DNA of 64,000 nucleotides from NCBI RefSeq assembly GCF_029867415.1, contig NC_081183.1:18038404-18102403 (forward strand), given 5' to 3'. This document shows, one piece after another, positions 12,814-25,550 of the stretch. The DNA comes from Vicia villosa (Eukaryota; Streptophyta; Magnoliopsida; Fabales; Fabaceae). The notes beneath the pieces are model-generated. The model saw nothing but the letters and a program-made list of their open reading frames with translations. It did not search any database and was not told the origin of the DNA. The translations under genes were made by a program, and so were the position numbers. Position 1 is the first letter of the stretch, and every line of letters starts with the position of its first letter.

Positions 12814-15790
12814 TGTAACACGGTGAACTGACTTTTATTTTTGTAAGCAACCAATGTTGCGGTGAGCAAGAGTCGCCACCAACTTTTATTTTGTCCAATT
12901 TTAGGAAAGGTAAAAAGTACAGAAAAAGACCTTTTAAAAAGAAAACAGGCTCGGGGGATAAGTTATGAAAAGGGAAGGTGTAAGCACCCTTTTCATCCGT
13001 GGTTATCTACGGGCTCTTAGTTTGCTTAGCTCATGTTTGTTTTCGTTTGTTTGAAAATAGCTTTTTGAATAAAAGGACTTTAGCTTAAAAGCGTAGCCTT
13101 TATTTTTGAAAAGAGTGTGAAAATAGTTTTGTATTTGAGAAGCAATCTAAGAGTACTACCCTAATAGTTGGTCTTTTTATATGCTTTTTAAAGTTCCTAG
13201 GACTATCCATACTATGTAGAAGTAGGTAGTCCTTTTTTATATTGGACGTGTTCGGGACAATCGAAGGGTCATCGAGGTCGTTGAAAGCAACTGGTAGAGG
13301 TACCTTTAGCAAGTTCGAAGGGACAATCGTCACTTTTTCGTAGGCAACAATCGAGGGTCATCGAGGGACTTAGTGACGATTTTATATTGAGGGACTTTTG
13401 CTAATGGGTACCTCTACATTCAAGGGACACGACCTTGTAATCGAAGGCAACCAAGAGGGGCGTACCCTAGGGGTGAGTGCGTGCGAGTGTGTTAGATTCA
13501 GTTATTTATTTATCTTGAGTTAGGTTAGCTACGATTGATTAATTATCTTGCCATACAATCCTAAGCATACATCTAGCAATTAAATATATACAGAATAAAA
13601 AATGCGGAAAAGTAAACCTAAGCTATTACAGGACTTCGGGGAGGGGGTTACAATAAATCGAAGAGAGCGGAAAATAAAGTCCTAGTTAACTATTACAAAC
13701 CCAAAATGAAATTTAAAGCATAAACGATATACAAAATTTAAAGAAACGGCTTGTAAATGCTCGTGCAATAGCCCAACGCCTCAGGGTGTAGTACCTCGCA
13801 AAAACAAGAAAATATTAGTCTCAAATATATATAAAATGATGCATAAATAAAAAACAAAAGGAAATATTAAAACTAAGCATATTTAATTTTAAAAGAAAAT
13901 TAAAATTAAGCAAAACAATTTTTTTTTGTATTTTTAATAATATTAAATAAGATCTAAATTCTAAAATAATAAAATATTTAGGTGTTTTTAATATGAGAAA
14001 ACAAAAATCTAATTATTAAAGAAGTTTTTTCTTGTATTTATATTATTTAAATAGAGGATTAATATTTACAAAGGCTAGGATTAAGAAAAATGGTGAATTA
14101 ATAAATTAGTTAAACTTGATTAACTTGACTAAAATACATTAGCAAAAAAAAAGAATAAATGAATTATATTAGTTAGTTACTAAATAAAGAAACACAAAAA
14201 AAAGATTAACTAGACTAACACGTGCATGATCGGGCCAAAATCCCAACGTGCCCAAATGATAAAGTTTTTCTAAATATAAAATGTACTAATAATAATATAT
14301 GATGATGATAATAAGGAAGTAAAATATATTTAGAAAAAGTTGGTTTAAAACAATAAATAATAAACAAAAATATATATAAGAGAGAAAGACTTAATCCAAA
14401 CTCACGCCCCACTTTTTTTTAATTTTTCCATTATTATTTATAAAAAAAACAAACAAATTCTAAAATAAATCCAAATTGTTTTTGACTTTTCAATTAGAAA
14501 AATGCAAGTTGCATGAGCACAAACATAACAAGTGGCTTTACAAACAACCAATCACAAAACAAAAATATTCTTTTTCTCTCTTCTATTTAATGAAGACCAC
14601 CCATGAATCTAATTAAAAAAGAAGTTAAATTTTAAATAAATTTAAAAATTTTCTCTTTTCTTATTGGTTGTTCCTAACACAATGATTTATGTTCGTATCC
14701 ATGTAAGTTTTTCTCTTTCAATTATATTATAAGTCCAATTATGTAAAGACATGTGGTAAAACTAAAAAATAAAAGAAAAACAATATAACATAAAAGGATG
14801 AGAGAGTAAAAGTATATCACACAATCAATTTGCAACCGTCTCTCTAACGCTCATTTCCAGTAGAGCAGACAAAACACTCTCAAATTCTTATTTAAATAAT
14901 CCAAACAATAATGCAAACAAATTCGAACACGGTGCAAAAGAGCATAGATCTAACCTCTGAAATCCGTCGGGATTGGTTTGCGGCGAGGATGGAGATGATT
15001 CGGCGGTAGCGGAGTGGTGATGTCGTCGGGATCTTTGATGGTTTCGCGACAGTGTTGCTCGTCCGGCTTCGCTTCTGGTTTGTGTGTGTTGCGTCGACGG
15101 AAGAGTTCTGACCTCTTGTTCTGCTTCCATGTTCATGCGATTGCGGATAGCGCTCCATGGCTACGTTTGCAGCGGATCTGTGCGATTTCGAACGGCGGTG
15201 ACCGATCTGAGCTCAAGCTTTGAGCGGTCACACAATCTCTTCGGCAGCGGCGGTGCCTTGTGATGGTAAGCGGAGGTTTGTAAGTCTATGGTGTTATGAA
15301 CATGGTTGATGTTTGGTTACGTACAGTGAGAGAGATACTCATGTATTTTTATGGGGACTTGAATGTGATAAGAAAAAGGTTTTTTGGGTTGAAAATAAGG
15401 GTTAGAGTAGTGAGTGTATGGACGTGTATGTAAGGGTTAATCTTGTTAGTTTATATAGTGAGCAAAATTAGACCTAAAACTAAAATGGTAAAAATCAATT
15501 ATATTAAAAAATTTGACCGAACATTATTGAGATAGGTGGAAAATTAATTGAAATTGATTGAAGAATATTTCTCATTCCCTATGACAATTAATATGCTGGA
15601 AAAATCAACAAACTAAATTAAAACTTTCTTTTTTTGGATTTTGAAGGAAAATGTTGGTAAGTGAGATTCGAACTCGGGACCTATCGCCCTTGCACCCCTT
15701 ACGCTCAAATCCTTACCAACTGGACTATGTCAATTATTTGAAATAAAATGACATTTCCAAATATATGAGGGCAAATTTTAGGGTATGACA
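12814..15790 (-). mobile_element. Solo LTR, 2977 bp, Ogre-like, minus orientation
   Basis: Plus strand starts TGTAACACGG and ends GGGTATGACA. It is flanked by a perfect CTAAT duplication (12809-12813 and 15791-15795). The GGGTATGACA end (TGTCATACCC when read on the minus strand) and an internal AGAGTCGCCACCAA near 12869-12882 are shared with the other Ogre-like LTRs of this window. A TATA-like CACTATATAAAC on the minus strand near 15450-15462 supports the orientation. No internal region remains, so recombination between LTRs probably removed it. Open frames at 14888-15223 are within it and have no recognisable product. Confidence 0.8.
15660..15730 (-). repeat. tRNA-like pol III promoter boxes inside the LTR (SINE-head-like)
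   Basis: Minus strand: A-box-like TAGTCCAGTTGGTAAGG (complement of 15711-15727) and B-box-like GAGTTCGAATC (complement of 15664-15674), about 40 nt apart, as in tRNA-derived SINEs. It sits 60-130 nt inside the 5' side of the LTR in the same orientation. It is not a full tRNA: no acceptor stem pairs. Confidence 0.45.
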
Positions 15791-17711
<1,921 letters not shown>

Positions 17712-17959
17712 AGTATTTTATTTGTATGATTAGAGGGGAAATTTAAAAAGAAATTACAAAAGAATAATCCAAAAAAAAAAAATGCAAAAAAAGGTAAAAC
17801 GAAAATCACCTAATAAAGTGATATTAACTCTTTATTTAATGAGACTTATAATGCAAGAATAAGAATAGTACTTGTGTCCATTTTATTCAGAAAATTTCTT
17901 TACCCACCTCCCCATTTTTTTGGTCACCTCTGGTGAAAAATTAAATATATCCCTTACTT

Positions 17960-18130
17960 CGGAAATGCATTACCGAAATGCAAGAAACTGCTGTTTTCGG
18001 AGATGCATCTCCGAAAGCGCCTTTTTTTTCAATATTTGTCTTATTTCGGAAATACATTTCCGAAAACACCATTTCGGAAGTGCATTTCCGAAAAAACACC
18101 ATTTCGAAAGTGCATTTCCGAAATACTGCG
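17960..18130. repeat. Left cluster of TTCGGAAATGCATTTCCGAA palindromes
   Basis: Five variants of the palindrome follow one another, separated by short AT- or A-rich spacers. Central bases vary (GCATTA, GCATCT, ACATTT, GCATTT) while the TCGGA/TCCGA arms are mostly kept. Each can form a hairpin. Confidence 0.9.
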
Positions 18131-18621
18131 CGTTTTGCAGAATAAGCAAAACAACCCCCCTCCCCCATTCTTTTTATCCTAAATCTTCTTCCAAACTTCC
18201 TCTCTTCAAAATTTCTGCAAAAGCAAGTGTGTGAACTAGTCAGAGATTGCCAAAGATGACCCAATCTCAACCTAAATCATCTCAATCTCTATTAGTGGTA
18301 AGTTTATCAAATTTTTTCAATTTTTAGATCCATTATTCATATCTCTATTAGGGTGTTTAGAACTTGCGAAAATTATATTGGGGTAGGTTGATACTGCTAT
18401 TTAGGTTGTTTAGATTGATTAAAATTAGTTTTGAAGATGGATTTTGGGGTCTACCATGGAAGTTGCAGAAAACTGCTTCGCAGGGGTGTTTCGGAAGTTC
18501 ATTTCCGAAAACACCTTCATTCCGAGTTTCGGAAATGAACTTCCGAAGTGGTCCAGAATTGATTTTTTTTTGTTTTTTCTATTGTTTCGCATTCTTATTG
18601 ATTTCAATTGTTTTCAGGAAC

Positions 18622-19113
18622 ATGGCAGGCTACCCAACACGCATTAGACAGGGTAGAGAGACCCAAACTGCGTCGGCTAGACGCGAGCGGGCGGCGCAGC
18701 TGGCGTCGACGCAGGGACGGGGGCATGGATGGGGACATGTGCGAGTTCCCGTGCAGATGGACGAGGGTACTTCTGCATCTGGATCAAGGAGACGTCTGGC
18801 TCGGGTATCTTCTTCCCGCCAGCAGGAGGTATGAGAGGAGGAGGAGGAGGCAGTGACATACCACGAGGCGGAGGAGGTACCGATGTTGACCCTCCACACT
18901 GGGAGGAGGAGGAGCGGGAGGAGGGCTACCCGGGAGGGCCCCGTGACACTACCTTGCTGATTACCTACCACGAGCACGTCGCTCGGCGTATCTGGGGGGA
19001 GAGGTATTTTTTATAATTTGCCCGACTTTATTATTTAACCGTTTTTAATTTAGTCGTTTATTCAACATTTTCTTAACGGTCTAATTAACATACTTTTTTA
19101 TTTGTCTTTGTTG

Positions 19114-19174
<61 letters not shown>

Positions 19175-20133
19175 TGAAACAGGTGAACCACTCCCGGAAG
19201 GTTTTCAGTCTCTTTAAACTGGAGGCTGAGTGGTTTAACGACGCGGTGAGAACTTCAGGGCTTAGTGGGTTGTGCATGATGGGGTATACCACCATCAGCC
19301 ACGGCATGCAGGGTGCCTTTGTGGAGAGGTGGCACATGGAGACGTCTTCTTTCTACTTACCGGTTGGGGAGATGACGATCACCTTGCACGATGTGCAATG
19401 TCTTCTCCACTTGCCGATCAGGGGGTTGCTGTTGGACCACTCCCGAATCCAGAGGATCGAAGCCAGTGAGTGGATGGCGCTCTATTTGGGTATGGAGCCA
19501 GAAGTTGCTGACTTTGAGTGCCAGACGACAAATGGGCCTCATATCCGGTTCACCACACTGAAAGCTTATTTCGAGCACCACCTTGTGGCGGCGGCCGAAT
19601 CCGAGGAGGCGGATGACGCCCTATTTCTGCAGTATCACCGTGGTTGCGCTATCCGGTGCTGGTACATGTTTGTGGTAGGCGCTGCACTCGGGTCACCTTT
19701 TGAGGCTGCTCCCGACACAGTGACCCGAGTGCAGCTCACTGGCATATTTGAGGATTGAGAGCGTCATGTGGTCCCGGAGGAGTATCGTTGCATTCGGGTC
19801 ACCCAGGACTAACACAGTGTGGAGGGGTATGTCACATGGTTCTATCGGGTGTCATATCCTCTGATGAGACCCGACGCTCCCGGCGCTTCTAGGCCAGCAC
19901 ACGAGGAGATCCTGGAGAACCAGCAGGCCGAGGATGACCACGCCATTGATCTTCTGCCGATCTGCCTGCGGATAGAGATGCTTGGGCGGGACGCGTTGGA
20001 TCGAGGTATTGTTGATCAGGGCGGTCCAGAGGCAGTCGCCGTGATGGAGAGGATCGTCACTGATGCGGGCCGTGCGGCGGCATACAGGCGGCAAAGGAGG
20101 TCGCAGGTAGAGAGGGTTAGGCATACCCAGTAG
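18622..20133 (+). pseudogene. MAIN-like plant mobile domain (PMD) gene, internally deleted and interrupted
   Basis: Exon 1 starts at the ATG at 18622 (MAGYPTRIRQGRET) and encodes an Arg/Ser-rich leader. The original frame stops at 18832-18834, and the acidic stretch continues in another frame to HEHVARRIWGE and a GT donor at 19004. Exon 2 starts near 19183 after a (GA)n tract and reads QVNHSRKVFSLFKLEAEWFN, then SHGMQGAFVERWH, GEMTITLHDVQCLLHLPIRG and a segment ending FVVGAALGSPFEAAPDTVTR. PMD proteins of this type normally have well over 100 residues between VGAAL and SPFEAAP, so an internal deletion is inferred. TGA (after TGIFED) and TAA (in TQD*HSVEG) replace Trp codons. The remainder runs to VRHTQ and stops at 20131-20133. 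Family: MAIN/MAIL1-type PMD proteins, often found in plant transposons. This copy is unlikely to make the full protein. Confidence 0.85.
19118..19171. repeat. (GA)n microsatellite
   Basis: About 54 bp of GA repeats in the intron of the MAIN-like gene, close to the acceptor. Confidence 0.97.
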
Positions 20134-20349
20134 GGGTCCGGGTTTATTTTTTTTGTATTCGGATTATATATTTCGCACACTATGACTCGGTCTGTATATA
20201 TTATTTGAATTTTATTTATTATATTAGTATTTTACGTTGATATGTCGTTTGTTTTGTTCGGCTTTTCCGTTTTGTATATATTATACGTTTTGTATATCTT
20301 TCGTACGGGACTATTAGAAAAAGCATAAAAAAAATAGACTTCTGCATAA

Positions 20350-20508
20350 TTCGGAAATGCACTTCCGAATTACACTAAAATCTGAAAAAAAAGGTGTTTT
20401 CGGAAGTGCATCTCCGAAAACACCCCCCATTTGGTGTTTTCGGAGATGCATTTCCGAAGTCTGGGAAAATTTTAAAAAAAAAACTTCAGAAATGCATTTC
20501 CGAAGCAG
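20350..20508. repeat. Right cluster of the same palindromes
   Basis: Four variants at about 20350-20369, 20400-20417, 20438-20457 and 20486-20505. They mirror the left cluster, as expected for subterminal repeats recognised by one transposase. Another pair occurs inside the element at 18489-18508 and 18527-18547. Confidence 0.9.
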
Positions 20509-20752
20509 GGGTAAACTGGGGTTTTCGCTGAGGGTGACCCCATAGGGAAGTGGGTAAAAAAATTTCCTTTATTCATGGATACTCATTGTTGGTCAATATA
20601 ATACAAGTGTTTTTATGATTTTGGTGCTAACAAAATATAAACTTTGAAAGAACTCTAAACTATTTTTAAAATAAAAAAAATATTGTTTTGTTTAAACCCG
20701 ATCTATAAACTAATTTTTTAGTCATGACCCATGGTTTAAACTATTAAAATAA

Positions 20753-20782
20753 CTAGTAGAAGACCTGTGCGTCCGCACGGGT
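20753..20782 (-). mobile_element. Helitron-like 3' terminus, minus strand
   Basis: Read on the minus strand: hairpin ACCCGTGCG-GA-CGCACAGGT (20782-20763; nine pairs, one G-T), then CTTCTA, then CTAG, followed by T. Hairpin plus CTRR next to T is the Helitron 3' end signature. The element would extend to the right; its 5' TC end is not fixed. A candidate is the TCTAG... read leftward from 24298. Confidence 0.55.
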
Positions 20783-21443
20783 AGTTCAAATCTTAAGATA
20801 AATAATGTATTACAAACGCATAAAAAGAAGTTTAAAAACTCAAATGAGAAATGTTAAATTAAAATTCATAAAGGTATTATAGTGATAGCGACCCGTAAAA
20901 GTAGTGAATTTCAGTGATAAAATTCACATAAAAAGTATTATAATGATAGTGACCCGTAAAATTAGTGAATGTCCAAATAAAAATAAATTAATGTCCAAAA
21001 AAAAGGTATTAGGGTGGTAGTGACCTGTCCATCCGCATAAGAAATTATATTTATTTTTTAAGTTATTTTTTCATTCATATAAAATATACATATGATCTGT
21101 CACATGCTATAAATAAGGAACATCATCTCATAAATCAATACAAACATCAAAGAAGAGAAATAAAATTCATTTTATCTATCATATAAGAAGAGTCTACCAT
21201 TTCCTCATCTCTTAGCTATGCCACATCATCTTCTCTTCCTACAAAATTCCACATCATCACTTCCAATTGTGTGTTGCTGATCACATGTTGTTATTGTGGG
21301 CTGCGGCAGTTTCTTATTTGATCATTTAACTTCTGCTACATTCAACTTCTCAGACATTCATGATGCTGCAGTTATGATTCTTTGCCTCCCTATGGCCATC
21401 CACTTTCCAAACGGTTTACACACATAAATGGTCTCATGTAATG

Positions 21444-21449
<6 letters not shown>

Positions 21450-21528
<79 letters not shown>
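21450..21528. repeat. (TA)n microsatellite
   Basis: About 79 bp of uninterrupted TA. Confidence 0.97.
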
Positions 21529-21531
<3 letters not shown>

Positions 21532-23138
21532 CTCACTACTCCACGATCCATTTATGCTGATAACATGTGAGTTTCTTCTCCCGATTTCGTTTTTTCGATT
21601 TAATGTTTCCGATCTCGTGTTTGTTTTTGTTTGGTAGGTTGAAGCACAAGGACGCTGGTGCTGGAACTAAGCAATCGAAGATGGCTGTGAAGGATCCTAA
21701 TTTTCTTCGTTTTCATGTATGTTTCCGTGCTGAAAATCATTCGATCTACTTTGTTAATTTAATCGTCACATAAGATGAATGTAACATGAAGGAATTGATT
21801 TAGTTCATTTAGGTTGTGATGGCTTTTGTAAATTTTAAATCACAATTACAATTTCTTTCACTGTAGAAATAACACTGTTGTTGAACTCAATGCCACCACA
21901 AATTCAGTAAGTGTTGCATATATAGCATTTGTTAATATGAATTAATATGGTTTCCTTATTATTGTGGTGTTGCATTCTGATTTTTTAGGTGAATAATAAT
22001 ATTTGGTTGGGAGAAAATATTGAACAAAATCATCTAAGAAACTAAACTAAGCATGAAAAAAACAAGACAGAAAATCTGATTATGGAGAAAAAAGAAAATG
22101 GTGATGTGAAAATGAAGATGGAAGAAGATATTATGTCTTGGCCTGAGTTATTTGCATAGGAGTTGAAAAATGCAAATGGAGGATCGTTGATTAAAGAGGA
22201 AGATGTTCCAATGATTTCGAGAATATATTATTGATTTTAGCCAGTAATGATTTCAAGAATATATTTCATCCATTTTTCAATATTTGCTTTATTTTGTTTT
22301 ACTTTGGACATAAGAAATGGTAAATTATTTGTTGGATATTTCGTTTCGTATCTTTTAGTAAATTATACGATATCAATTAGAAAAGGAAAATGAAGAATAT
22401 ATTGTAACATATAATAAACAAATTATTTAAGTAATAGCATTTATTATTAAAACAAATTTAAGTATACCAAATTGGGTTAAAATTTTTGTATACCAACAAA
22501 TTAAAGTATATACCAAATTGGGTTTAAAATTGGATGTAATCCATATTATTTAAGTAAGTAGCATTTATTAATAAAACATATTTAAGTATTATAGTCGTTT
22601 CCATGGTTTGTAGCAGGTGTAGGATTTAACTATTATATTGATGTTAACAGCATCAGTCAACAATGTAGGATGCAATATCATAATGTATATATGCATTGAT
22701 CAATCAGACTTTTAATTGCAATTGGCATTTTTTTGTACTATCATGGAACTGCTTATATACAGTTACCAATTTTTAATCTTTCTTTAATTTCTACATATGA
22801 TTGAAGACATTGGCTATGGAGGCATACCACTTTTTGAAGAGGGTGGTTACCTTTACATCATTGACTAAAAGACTGATTTAAAATTTTTCTGTTAAAGGCA
22901 CTGTCAATTTTTATGGACTTGATCATTCCATCATGGTGGTGTCTATATTTGTGGAGGTAATGTTTGTTTTTTTTCAATTAATGAAAAATAATCAACTTTG
23001 TTTTTGAATTATTAACTCATATGATTTATGTCATCACAGATATCAGAATTGTCAATGCAGCTAATTAAAGAGCCACAAGTGAGTAGAAGTTTGACAGATT
23101 TAATAGTCATCACATTCTGAACCTTCTATTCACTTTGA

Positions 23139-23276
<138 letters not shown>

Positions 23277-24438
23277 CTGAGCTGCTATCTCTTTTTCTTT
23301 GCTTTCTTCATATTTTCTAAGGAGTACATGATTTAAAATAAAAACGTAATGTATATATATAAAAAGTTACAGTATTAATATAATGAAAAGTAATATCCCT
23401 TTAATGTCTCTATTTGAGATTAGTTTGAAGAGTTTAGATTTTAAATAAAAAAAAGTTATTAGTTTTATTGTAAAATTAGTTTTTATTTATAAAATTAGTA
23501 TAAATTAGTATAATATTTTATATAAGTGTATTAAAAAAATTACTAATTTTTTTATATTAATGTCTTTTCAAAACATTATATATTAGTAGTAATTAAAACA
23601 ATGATTGCCAAAAATATACTACCATTAATTGCAATTATATATTTATATTTGATTAGTTATTTCTTTTATATTTGTATCTAATTTTTTTTCTTCATAATTC
23701 TTATTGCATAAATATTGTATGATATTTTTTTTACTAATCATACCATTTATTTCGAATTTTTACTCTTATATAGACATAGAAGATTTTGTGTACTTTACCT
23801 TTTAGCGACATGAAATGTATGGGCAAAGAAGACGTAAACCTTATGTGCCAAAGAAAACTTAAAATAAATTGGTTCATATATTTTTTATCAACCAATTAAA
23901 CATAAGACTATATTATAATAATAAATATTAATAATGTGATAAAAAGATAAAAATATCTAAGATACATAATTTTCTTCTATTAATTTTCTATTTTAATCGT
24001 TAAATTTAATTAATTGTAATTAATGTACTACATGTTATAACTCACGTTTGTTCACATAATTGATGATTTTAAATTATTTCCTATAAAGTTAGAAAATATT
24101 TTCTCTTTTATTTCTTTTTAAAAGCAACACCTTAAAACAAATCACATATCAATTATTGTTGGCATTTAAAGCAATATTAACAAAATAGGACCTTTTCTGT
24201 TACACTTATGAAAATATTAATAGGCCTTAAATCATTCCAAATATATGTATATATTGTGTTTGTATATTACATAATATGATGATTGAAAATTACTAGATCA
24301 TTGGCCCGTGCGATACATTGGTATTTCAAATCGAATTTTATAATATTAATATTTATTTTATAATTATAATATATTAAATTATTTTATTAATGTTACATAT
24401 AACAATTATATTATCATATTAATATATTTTCTACTAAT

Positions 24439-24624
24439 ATTATTCTGTTATATATAACTTTATATTTTATTTATCATAAAAATTAAAATATTCATAATTT
24501 TATTAATATAATACCACAAAATTTTAAATGAAAATTTTATTAATATTAAAATTAGTCTTATACTGTCATATATTGTAGAATTAGCATAATTTTATTCATA
24601 ATAATATTAATATAATAACATGTG
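24439..24624. repeat. 186-bp flank sequence, left copy
   Basis: Identical to 32801-32986 over all 186 bp by direct comparison of the printed sequence. The match stops exactly where the LTR starts (24625). Confidence 0.95.
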
Positions 24625-25284
24625 TGTCGCACGCTCGCGAAAAATGAACAGAGTCGCCACCAATATATTTATCCCATAAGGGAAAGGAATATCAGAAAAC
24701 CTAACAAAGGGTAAGAACAAGGTCTTGCGACCAGAGAATCTAGGTGCGGGAGTCGGTTACGCGAGGGGAAGGTGCTAGCACCCCTCACGCCCATCGTACT
24801 CGATGGTATCCACCTATGTTTGTTTCTATCTAAAGGGTGTGTAACTATGTCTATGTCTAAATGCGAAATGAATGCAAAAATGTAGGGAAAATAAAGAATT
24901 GTACTCGCACGGGCCCTACCCCGCTGCCTACGTATCCTTTTTAGGAATCAGAGTTACCGTAGCTCGGCTAAAGATTTTCTGTTTGTTTTTGTGTTTTTTA
25001 GTTGAGCGGAGTTAACGCTCGCGCTCTTGCATAAGGGGACAGCCTAGGATGCAATGGAGCGGAGATAACGGTGCCCTTAGGTGCCAAAGAGGCAAAAGGA
25101 AAAGAGATTGGTTTGTGTCTTTTAGGGTAGATGAGTGGTGAACAGTTCCCAATACCGGGCCACTCACCACTTTCTCTACTTTGCTTTAGTTTGAACCATT
25201 GTTATGTGTTTTAAAGCGTTTTTGTTTGTGTGTTTTTTAAGGGAGTTTACTTCACGATTTGAATCACATAAAATGTATAATGAT

Positions 25285-25550
25285 CGAGAAGCAGATTAGG
25301 GAATGAATCCCACTCACTTCCATCCCATTATGTAATGTTTGAGAAACAGATTAGAGAATGAATCTCACTCATTTCTCTCCCATTAATTAATGTTTGAGAA
25401 ACAGATTAGGGAATGAATCCCACTCGTTTCTCTCCCATTAAGTAGTGACCGAGAAACAGATTAGGGAATGAATCCCACTCGTTTCTATGCCACTAAGTGA
25501 TTGAGAAATAGATTAGGGAATGAATCCCACTCATTTCTCTATCACTTGCT
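25285..25550. repeat. Five-unit hairpin array in the Ogre-like LTR
   Basis: Units start near 25285, 25341, 25396, 25451 and 25503 (period 52-56 bp). Typical unit: GAGAAACAGATTAGGGAATG followed by AATCCCACTCGTTTCTC. GAGAAAC pairs with GTTTCTC and GGGA with TCCC, so each unit can form a hairpin. Confidence 0.9.

Larger units (their letters stand above)
17890..20567 (+). mobile_element. MULE-like DNA transposon carrying a MAIN-like gene, 2678 bp
   Basis: Terminal inverted repeats of about 85 bp: the left begins GAAAATTTCTTTACCCACC, the right, read inward, GGAAATTTTTTTACCCACT. Both continue through a GGTCACC block to TTCGGAAATGCATT. An identical TTTATTCA lies on both sides (17882-17889 and 20568-20575). 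If one imperfect base is added this is the 9-bp duplication typical of Mutator-like elements; 8 bp would also fit hAT. The subterminal zones hold many copies of the palindrome TTCGGAAATGCATTTCCGAA. No transposase is encoded, so the element would be non-autonomous. Confidence 0.75.

Noticed and set aside
14888..15223. Three overlapping open frames of 69-88 codons as a real gene
   Set aside because: They lie on both strands within the Ogre-like solo LTR and show no conserved motif.
15660..15730. A complete tRNA gene
   Set aside because: A and B boxes are present but there is no pairing acceptor stem or anticodon arm, so only a SINE-like remnant is reported.
18364..18621. Upstream extension of the MAIN-like open frame before the ATG at 18622
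   Set aside because: The extension crosses palindromic element sequence and an AG acceptor-like site (TTGTTTTCAG at 18608-18617), and family members start at MAGYP.
25285..25550. Regularly spaced repeats that look like a CRISPR array
   Set aside because: The repeats are diverged hairpin units with no unique spacers, inside a plant LTR, and no cas genes are present.
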